DNA from: Vandiemenella viatica
Lineage: Eukaryota; Arthropoda; Insecta; Orthoptera; Morabidae
Direction of reading: 5' to 3'
DNA: 64,000 nt
NCBI GenBank assembly: GCA_031002005.1
Contig: CM061919.1
Coordinates: 169,863,121-169,927,120, forward strand
Shown here: one piece after another, positions 56,342 through 64,000 of the stretch
How positions within the stretch are numbered: the first letter of the stretch is position 1
How the letters are laid out: each line of letters begins with the position of its first letter
Made by a program: the position numbers and the translations under genes
Notes under the pieces: model-generated
Seen by the model: only the letters and a program-made list of their open reading frames with translations
Told to the model about the DNA's origin: nothing
Databases searched by the model: none

Positions 56342-57405
56342 GTTTAACACTCCAATTAGTAAAACGAAATTGTGGAATTTAATTTACCGTAACTGTATCA
56401 AAGATATTATATTGCATTTCTATAAAAAAAACACACAAGAACAAAAGGCAAATGCACTACGGACACCAGCGGTCGTCACGTGGATGAAACAGCCAAATAT
56501 ATAAAATAACGTTTACGGGGTACATCGAAGAAGCAGCGTATATACACGCCACGCCATTTGAACATCTCATTTCCAAATTATTCTGTGATATGTCTGAGCA
56601 GAAATGCTTTACCCTCTTGACGTATGCCATTCACCAAAAGCGGCCAATCTCGCCATCTGGGACACCTGTGATTCACATGTGAAATTGGGACTCCGTATTG
56701 CGTTCGATCAGTTAGGAAATAAATTGCCTTTAATTCTGCACTGCATCATCATTGTTTAATGATGGTGTACAGTATTTCATTTCAACTTTCACAGCGTGCA
56801 ATGGCTTCCCACAGCACTCTTTATTTCGCCGATTTGCATACTGTACTGGGATCCGTAAAGCCTTTGTTTCTGCTGTCGGTGCCTTTTCCATTAAGGCCAC
56901 AGTCGGAAGTAGGATGACGCACATCTCGACACTCACTAATTACAATTTTGTTTCGCAGTACCCTCAGTCGGTTCCCACCCTACTTAGTTGTCCGCATGTC
57001 CTTGAGAATGTACCAGTTAGACACTTTCTATTACGACATAACAAGCAATGTTTCCTTCTTAGATACCACCTAAATTCAAGGGATGCAGGGCAAGCATTGT
57101 CACTTTCACTGTACGCGGCACTATACATACAATTTAAAAATCGTGTAAAACATTGATTCAGTGTTTCCACAGCCTATTTGGTACAATGCTATTCTCTATT
57201 AATTTCGCCGTTTTTGCAAAGTTTGGGAAATAATGAAAATAGAAAAACATACATTTCAACATATCCCAAATTTTTCTCGATGGAGACTCAAGTATTGCTG
57301 ATTTGGGAAAGATCATATGTTTCCATATGTTCAGATAAAACCGTGATCCATGAGTTGTATATTTAGATCTGGTACTCTGAGCTACCTATATATACATATA
57401 TATAC
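56342..57405. other. No gene seen
   Basis: Opposing open frames lie at 56752-57156 (+, 134 codons) and 56730-57170 (-, two frames of 68). I recognise no domain; the minus-strand reading has a cluster of cysteines near 57010-57060. A TA/TACA microsatellite lies at 57388-57405. Confidence 0.4.
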
Positions 57406-57628
57406 TAATGGCTTTATGCCTCGCCGACGTCGAGGTTATTAGAGACGGGAAAGGACTGTGATAAAGAAGGGAGGAATTTGGTCATTACATTCTGATGGAA
57501 CCATTCCAGCAATCCTCTGGAGTGATTTCGGGATACGTTGGAAATCTGGAGGACCGGACGGAGAGTCGAACCGCGTCCCTTAAAACACGAAGCCACAGCG
57601 TTACAGCTCACCCTCCACGCTCGGTTTC
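57406..57628 (-). mobile_element. SINE-A, full length, tail II, diverged
   Basis: Minus-strand copy with head accgagcgtggagggtgagc, a damaged B box (ggttcgactctcc), core and tail gtcggcgaggcataaagcca. Confidence 0.88.
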
Positions 57629-58250
57629 AATAAACAAACTTTCGATCCCATCAAAACCCTGATTTTAACTGTTCCTCTAAGCTGTATCCGAGTTCTTCCA
57701 GTTCCTTTCCAAGAATAATTGAAGTTGTCTTTAAGTCCAGGAGGCTTTGAAGACGTAACTTCACCAGAGATAATTTCAGAACAAACTGGCTCTTGCTGTT
57801 TCAACCCAAATATATTCAGTAACTGAATCTATTTGGGGTGAAATATATGACAATGTGAGTTCGATCCTAGCATACATAGACTCAAAAGAATAAGAAGTAA
57901 GGTAATCAAGAATAATTATCAACGGAACTTGTGTGCACTAAAGCCCTCAGCAACAAATTCATTGGAAGACTTTCGATTAATATTACATTTCAAATATTTC
58001 TGATTTTTTCTGGGTGTTCTTGCGGTATCAAAACCTTTACGTCGACCTATCAATACGGGAGACAATTCATCAAAGTTTCCCGAAAGAAACGACCCCTGTT
58101 TCTTATTCTTGTATATAACTATCAAGTGTTTTCATTCAATTAAAACGAGTCTCAAACAAATTATAACTGTTTTATTTTTACCTTGTTATGAAGCCGAGGA
58201 TTTTTGTTAGAAGCTGAAGGTTGGGTACGGATCCGCAGTCTCAGCCTGCT
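57629..58250. other. No gene seen
   Basis: Nothing recognised. Confidence 0.5.
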
Positions 58251-58257
58251 ATCCAGT

Positions 58258-58483
58258 GAGTATTTTTTATTTATTTTTTTTATTTTTTTACTTATTGTTT
58301 TACGCCTCATCGACGTCGAGGTCATTAGAGGCGGGATGGAACAGGGGACAAGGAAAGGGTAGGAATTCGGCCATGGCCCTTTGAAAGAAGCATCCCGGCA
58401 TTCGCCTGGAGTGATCTGGGGAAACCATGGAAAACCCAAATATCTGGATGTCCGGACGGGGATTCGAAGCGCCGTTCTCCCGA
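58258..58483 (-). mobile_element. SINE-A, 5'-truncated, tail II
   Basis: Minus-strand copy starting at the left with A-rich tail and gatgaggcgtaaaacaataa, core, B box (cttcgaatcccc) and truncated at gggagaacgg in the head. Possible duplication atccagt at 58251-58257 and 58484-58490. Confidence 0.88.
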
Positions 58484-58554
58484 ATCCAGTAAGTAAGTAT
58501 TGCGGAGGAAACTCTGCGGTAAGGTAAATAATGACCGTAGCGTGGCGCTGATCC

Positions 58555-58775
58555 ATTTTTTTTACTTATGGCTTTACGCCTCGTCGACGTCGAGGTCATT
58601 AGAGGGCTGGATGGGACTGGGGACCGGAAAGGGTAGGAATTCGGCCATGACCTTTTGAAGGAAGCATGCCGGAATTCGTCTGGAGTGATTTGGGGAAACC
58701 ATGGAAAACCCAAATCTGGATTCCCAGACTGGGATTCGAACCGGCGTCCTCGCGAATGCGAGGCCAGAGCGTTCA
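58555..58775 (-). mobile_element. SINE-A, slightly 5'-truncated, tail II
   Basis: Minus-strand copy with tail gacgaggcgtaaagccataa, core ttttccatggtttccccaaa and B box ggttcgaatccc, ending at gaacgctctggcctcgcatt. A 7-bp duplication ctgatcc lies at 58548-58554 and 58776-58782. Confidence 0.9.
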
Positions 58776-58929
58776 CTGATCCGTCACGTCCTTCTAGAGC
58801 CAATGGTTGTGAAGAGGAATGCGGAGCTCTATCTCCGTGATTTCTAGTGAAAGCGGCAGGAGTCGTAGGAACCCCGTGACCTTACCTATATCTTCGTACT
58901 TGCTTTCAGACGGGAGGTTCTTATATCTT

Positions 58930-59405
58930 TTTGGTATGGATGACCTATAATACTAGTTCTCCGGTTATGTTTCCAAATCACATTCTCCTTCTTTTTTATC
59001 ATCTGAAAGAAAATGTTTGTGCTATCTTGCCTTCCATCCCATTCTTTTACTTTAAAACATCCGTCATTTAACTTATCACCAATAACTATTCGAATTACAC
59101 TGAACATAAGTTTATCTCACAACTTCGCATACTTTATAACAAATTAATTACAACTATGACAAATGTATGACGTCTTCTGTAGCTGTAATAACTTCTGTAC
59201 AATTCAATTACTTTTGTCTCTTATAGTCCAACTAATTACAAGTATTTCATAACTTACATAGCTATTCTCGAGCAATCGTATTCTTTACGTCTCCATTCTT
59301 GTTTCTATGTATTCTTCTTTGCTTCAGCTTATTCTTTGTTACCAGAGATAGCCACAAAAATACCATTAGTATTTGACGTTCACAATTTATATTACAAATA
59401 ATTAC
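58930..59405 (+). repeat. Unclassified dispersed repeat Y, copy 2
   Basis: Diverged match to 8640-9110 in the same orientation; see that entry for the shared blocks. No coding signal. Confidence 0.5.
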
Positions 59406-60779
59406 ATCTTATTCTTATGAATACCTGGTCTGTGTCGCAACTTGGGCGGTCACCAAGGGGTCACCATGGTAAAGTCTGAGAACATGAAATGGTGTGGTTT
59501 TTCGTTGTCTTCCTCAGTGTGTCAGTGTTCGTATGTATTTGATTGTGATAGTGGGTGTGTTCAATACAGAACGTTGTTTGTGTTGTGAATGAGAAGTAAA
59601 AAGTTGAGAGGGTTTAGGTTTATTCTTCAGAAAGACACGGAATGGAGCCGCCAGGTTTAACGAATTTCCATCAACAGTGTCGTATGCTCTCATTCCATAC
59701 GCACCACAGAGAGGTTTGGGATTTAACCCAGGACTTTGGTGCACTCTCCTGCTGTGCATGATGAACATTTCTTCCACCATCAGATTCGAATCAGCTAAGC
59801 CCACTGCCGCAGCCAACTGAACCATCGTGGGGGCAAAAATAATTACATACATTATTTTATATTCATAATCATTGGTACATTGGTATAAGACCGTTACACA
59901 TTCTTCGTAGCTTCCTGTGTCACCAAAGTCTATTCATGATTATTTCATCCCACACTGTGTCAATTTTCCGTCTCACACTTCACTCTCTTTAAGACTGAGT
60001 CGAAAATAAGAGTGAAGTCTAATCACAATAACGCAAATTGGTTGTCCCCAGTATTTAATAACATCATCTCTTGAGTACTACAGTTTGGTATATGTAGCTA
60101 TTTTATATTGATTTACAAGTTACTTTCTGTGTTGGGTATGTAAGTCCGAAACAGTTTTCTTACTACATGAAAACGAAGTGCCAGCTTGTGTTGCTTGAAA
60201 TGAGTAAAAATAATCTGTGTTAAAAGTTCACTACGCCTGGCTAGTTAACGTCAGGTTCGCGAATTAGTTTACACGAGACAAGAAAGCGGCGATGGCGGCT
60301 CGAAACATGATCCTTGTCCGTAACAGAGTGGAAACCGATTCAGTGCTGTAACTAGATCCCTCGATTCCTCCGAAGGTTAAGAGGAAAGCGAATGGGCAGG
60401 GCAGACTTGGGAAAGTGGTGAAAATGGAGAGTGTCACTCCAATGGACATGTTCACAGAAAATATTACCTATTTAAGTTGGTCACAAAGATGATTGCTTTA
60501 GTACACATTATTTATTGCTTACGCTGGATCTTATGTCTAGGTTAAATCAGATTAGAATGTAACAGAGAATAAACACAAAAAATCAGAAGATGCAAAGACG
60601 TCAATCATCATATGATTTGGCTACGAAGAATTGGTATAAAGACGCCATGAAATAAATACAGAAATGTTAATTTTAACAGATTTGCCGTTTATGAAGAAGT
60701 TCGGCAACAATGCTACCACCGTCTTCGATATCATCAACATTATCATTGGGGACTATCTCCAGTTTCCCGGGTGTGTTTT
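59406..60779. other. No gene seen
   Basis: A 112-codon minus-strand frame (59514-59852) has no recognised domain. Part of 59680-59830 (minus) contains a weak tRNA-like segment. Nothing else is recognised. Confidence 0.45.
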
Positions 60780-61470
60780 ATGAGCCTTGGTTGTTGTAGA
60801 TGATAGTCTTCCACTGTCTCCTATCCAGAAAGGTTTATCTGTCTACGGTATAATTCCAGTTCCAGCCTCTTCTCTCTATGTTCTCCTCAGTTGATCTGTC
60901 CATCTTCTTCTTCTTGGTCTTCCCACTGGTCTTTTGCTCACTATCCTTTTTTCCAAATAAGTTTTTGGTAGTCTTGTACTAGTCATTCTCTTGACATGCC
61001 CAAACCACTTAAGTCTTGATAACCTAAATCTCTTTTCCATGGATTCCCTTAGCTCTAGGTTTGATCTAATCTCGTCATTCTTTATGTGGTCTAGTTTTAT
61101 GCAGGGCTGTTCTAAGAAACTTAATTTCACATGCTTGGATCCTGCTAAGGTCCCTTGATGTTAGTGTGCATGTTTCCAAAGCATATGTGAGAATAGGAAT
61201 GAGATATGATTTATACAAGACAATTTTTGTTCTTCTGGGAACATTCATGTCCCATATTAATTAGCCCCGCACGGTACTGTAGAAGTTGGCTCCTTTGGTT
61301 ACTCTATTCATTGTTTCTAAATCACTTCTACTGTACCATTACTAGCAATAATGCTCCCCAGGTAGCAGAATTGGTTAACAACTTCAACTTGGTGGTCTTG
61401 TAATTTTATATGACACTCTGTATTCTTCGATATGCTGTTATTAATTAAAATAGATTTTAATTTCCATGTC
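60780..61470 (-). pseudogene. RTE-like LINE polymerase C-terminus
   Basis: On the minus strand Val-Val-Asn-Gln-Phe-Cys-Tyr-Leu-Gly-Ser-Ile-Ile (about 61352-61390) is followed, after stops, by Pro-Ile-Leu-Thr-Tyr-Ala. An 84-codon piece (60876-61130) then has Leu-Ser-Arg-Leu-Lys-Trp-Phe-Gly-His-Val-Lys-Arg-Met and Arg-Pro-Val-Gly-Arg-Pro-Arg-Arg-Arg. This order is typical of the end of RTE-type polymerases. The palm domain is missing. It is a different subfamily from the 53610-55745 relic. Confidence 0.78.
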
Positions 61471-61599
61471 AATTGAAAATAATTACAGTAATGTTGGGTT
61501 CGAGGAAATTCTTGTGTTCTCATTTGTATGCGAAACGTGTAACTTAGTGGGTTACGTATGATAATAGTTTTTTTGTTTATGTTTAGTTTATGAGGTGGA

Positions 61600-61740
61600 G
61601 ATTTGGGACCGTCCCAGCTTTCGCCTATATGATTGCGGGAAATCGTAACCAGGGCGGCCGGTACTCGGGGATCTAGGCTCGTACACGGTCCCGTTGTACC
61701 ACCCTGATCCAAGGTGCGCTCTAAGCCACACTGGCGGGTA
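61600..61740 (-). repeat. Possible third SINE-like repeat
   Basis: The minus strand reads gtgtggcttagagcgcacct, then cccgagtaccggccgccctg, gatttcccgcaatcatatag and gctgggacggtcccaaatct. The layout recalls a tRNA-like head plus a core with a cccgcaa-gcgaa-gctggga motif. Only one copy is present here. Confidence 0.35.
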
Positions 61741-62028
61741 CATCTTAATAATAATATAAATTCGAAATTTTGGATTGATTGACGTTTCTTTGGATTTAAT
61801 TGCTCAACAGATCTAAATTAAATTTGGTACAAAGTTAATAGATTGACTGCATAAGAAAATATGATAACCCCGCAAAAACAAATAGTTCCTTTGGGAATTT
61901 TCATTATCAATTCGCTTTGTAGTAGATATTGCCACTTTTAGTTTTTTTACGAATATCGTGTGCACTGCTTTTCAGGAATTAAAACAAGAACGTTATGAGA
62001 TATTCAATGACGTGTTCCGATTATATAA
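61741..62028. other. No gene seen
   Basis: Nothing recognised. Confidence 0.5.
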
Positions 62029-62037
62029 ATCTGTTCT

Positions 62038-62265
62038 TTTATTTTTTGCTTATGGCATTACGGGGACATTAGGGGCGGGAAGGGACTGGGGACAATCAAC
62101 TGGAAGGAATTAGGTCATGGCCTTTTGAAAGAAGCATCCCGGCATTCGCCTGGAGTGATTTGGTGAAACCATGAAAAACCCAAATCTGGGTGCCCGGAAG
62201 GGGAATCGAATCCCACCCGAATGCGAGGACAGAACGTTAACAGTGCTCACCCACCACGCTTGGTT
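62038..62265 (-). mobile_element. SINE-A, full length, tail II with a deletion
   Basis: Minus-strand copy with head accaagcgtggtgggtgagc, core tttttcatggtttcaccaaa, and a tail in which about 17 bp (the hairpin block) is missing between aatgtccccg and taatgccataag. A 9-bp duplication atctgttct lies at 62029-62037 and 62266-62274. Confidence 0.93.
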
Positions 62266-62274
62266 ATCTGTTCT

Positions 62275-62880
62275 AAACCTTTTGTAAAAGTCGTGTCTGC
62301 TTACAAGTGGCAGGCTCTCAAGAAGACATCTTCAGTTGCAGAGATGAAAATAGCATGGCGTTTAGAGTGTCTCATCGTAAATCCATTCTTAGTATATGGG
62401 TAATCTATATGAAATCAAACTTGGAAAAAATAAAAATTGTTGATTATATACCAATAGTAAAACCATTAATTTAACGTTGGCAAAGTGATCGTGTAGGTTG
62501 AGTCGTTGGATTTCGGTACCAAAGGCCGGTCGTTCGAATCTAACTCGGTGTAGATGATTTAATTTTCTGTGTACGTTCTTTTTACTACTCTTCAGTTTTT
62601 TTAACATTAAAATTTTACTTTTACAAAAATATATCCCAATTCATATTTATTTTTCTTCGTAATATTTGCCGATTTTGTTTTCTAGTATTGAATATATACT
62701 TACTTTCGACAAGTTTGTAAAGATACGTCTTCAGTTGTGGATATGGAAATAATATGACCCCTCAGATATTTAAACGTAATTCCGTTTGTAGGATATGTGT
62801 TCATAATTCATCATAAATCAAAGTTTGAAATTTATTTTTACAAAACACACCAAAATTCATTTCTTTTTTCTTCGAAGGTT
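62275..62880 (+). repeat. Diverged tandem duplication, first unit with a tRNA-like insert
   Basis: Blocks at 62322-62440 and 62600-62645 align in order with 62720-62880. Examples are tcttcagttg-agat-gaaata-atg and acaaaa-ta-cccaattcat/acacaccaaaattcat followed by tttttcttcg. The first unit contains an extra segment at about 62445-62600 with a B box (gtcgttcgaatctaac) at 62527-62542. Confidence 0.5.
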
Positions 62881-64000
62881 GGAGCGACTTTGATGGCACT
62901 TACAACGAATGTTTCTCATTAGGTGACTGAAATTACTGTCGTACTCCTCTCAGTGTAGCGTTTGTGTTAACCGACATTTAGTTACGTTCCGAGAACAGCT
63001 TGCATGATTTTCATAAAAACTTAGTACTCATGTTTCTAATTGGGTGATTAAAAACGACCTAACCAAGTGCAATAATTGGCCCACATATATTCAGTTCTTT
63101 TGATAGAACGAACAATTAAAAATAACCCATCATTATATTATTATCAAAGGTCATAGCGAAAAAAGAACCAGTTCGTACTTCAACATACAAAACTTTCTTT
63201 TAAAGCAGAATTAATTGATCTAATCGTCAAAACAAAACCAATAGCCAAAGAGAAAATAATTTTATTATTTTAGAGATTAAATATTATTGCATTTGTGTTT
63301 TTGTTGCATAACGTAAATAATTTTTTATTATTATATAAGATTATTCATTATCATTACCAATATTATTATTAAAAAGACACATTTCCAAGGGGACTAAATT
63401 GTGGGTAGCTGCTATTATTTGGTAAAATAATTCAAAATGTAAGTTGAATTTTAATCTTTTTTGTAATAGTCGAAACTTAACCGGTCAAAAAATGAGTAGT
63501 AATTATATGTGATGTTAGACATTACGATGACCATAATAACTTTACAGTAGCTGTCATTGGGAATGTGTGCATATTTTAACACCTGTTATTCCAGTTATTA
63601 AATTTAGTTGGTTAGATTTATTAGACACATTGTTGTACAAGTATCTAGCGTATAGTAACATTTCTGATATAATTATAGGAAACCGACGTAAATTAATAGT
63701 TTGAAAGCTGTGATAGGAAAGCTAATATTTAGCCTGACGGAGGAATTGTAACTGCTGGCGTTAATGTCAAATATGTTGATAATTATTTCATTAATCGATT
63801 CAGTAATTCTACTGTTGATTCATATCGGCAAACAGATAAATGGACATACAGGCAGGCAAAAATTATGCTGAAAATATGTGAACAGTATCGGAACGTGATG
63901 ATTCGCAGAAATTTCAAGCAGTAATTTAGCAACAATACAATATTTTTTATGGTATTTCGTACGGAGAAAGTAAAAACTTAGAATCGTCATTCTTGCTATG
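62881..64000. other. No gene seen
   Basis: AT-rich to the window end, with a short ATT microsatellite near 63323-63370. Nothing recognised. Confidence 0.5.

Noticed and set aside
56752..57156. 134-codon plus-strand open frame as a gene
   Set aside because: Opposing frames overlap it, no domain is recognised and there is no exon or promoter support.
57388..57405. Microsatellites (also 1310, 14363, 41169, 46570) as functional elements
   Set aside because: Short simple repeats typical of AT-rich DNA, with no context suggesting a role.
58300..58803. 167-codon minus-strand open frame
   Set aside because: It spans two tandem SINE-A copies on the minus strand; repeated peptide segments match the two SINEs.
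1..64000. CRISPR array, prokaryotic operon, rRNA or integrated virus
   Set aside because: The only regular repeats are dispersed transposable elements and microsatellites; no bacterial gene layout, rRNA segment or viral gene was seen.

Overview
This is non-coding, AT-rich eukaryotic DNA packed with old transposable elements. There is no bacterial-type gene organisation. The longest open frames (about 180 codons) are SINE or transposase relics, and I can defend no intact host protein gene. The repeat mix (tRNA-derived SINEs, RTE-like and CR1/Jockey-like LINEs, Tc1/mariner and IS630-like transposons, hAT MITEs) suggests a large insect genome. A polyneopteran such as a stick insect, cockroach or termite is my best guess, from general familiarity only.

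The dominant repeat is one tRNA-derived SINE family, called SINE-A here, with about three dozen full, truncated or decayed copies on both strands. Every copy has a tRNA-like head with a B box, and the fuller ones share a central domain, but they end in one of two tails. Tail I ends near gttaagcagtt and its copies look young. Tail II ends near gtaaagccataagt and its copies are generally more diverged. At least twelve copies have readable target-site duplications (TSDs). A second tRNA-derived family, SINE-B, has two copies at 40.9 and 42.6 kb.

Layout. 0-5 kb: the end of a hAT MITE cut by the window edge, then a LINE C-terminus interrupted by a complete hAT MITE, then SINEs. 5-12.5 kb: sparse, with SINEs and an unclassified repeat. 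12.5-13 kb: an internally deleted IS630-like transposon with 122-bp inverted repeats. 16-23 kb: decayed and young SINEs. 23.5-24.6 kb: a LINE reverse transcriptase split by a young SINE. 25.2-26.9 kb: a dispersed repeat holding a probable 811-bp solo LTR, with its paralogue lacking the LTR at 43.7-44.5 kb. 29.3-35 kb: a second hAT MITE, a second IS630-like relic, a Tc1-like relic with a nested SINE, and a LINE tail. 36-38 kb: opposed SINEs, a charged open frame and a LINE relic. 40.9-47.2 kb: SINE-B copies, a LINE C-terminus with only one internal stop, and a head-to-head SINE pair. 52-56.3 kb: a local direct repeat, a 2.1-kb RTE-like LINE with a perfect 70-bp tandem duplication, and a long-armed foldback element with a 12-bp TSD. 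57-64 kb: more SINEs, a LINE C-terminus and a diverged tandem duplication.

Nothing here works together as a pathway. What the window offers is a readable order of insertions: SINE into LINE, MITE into LINE, SINE into Tc1, SINE-B into SINE-A, and LTR into a dispersed repeat.
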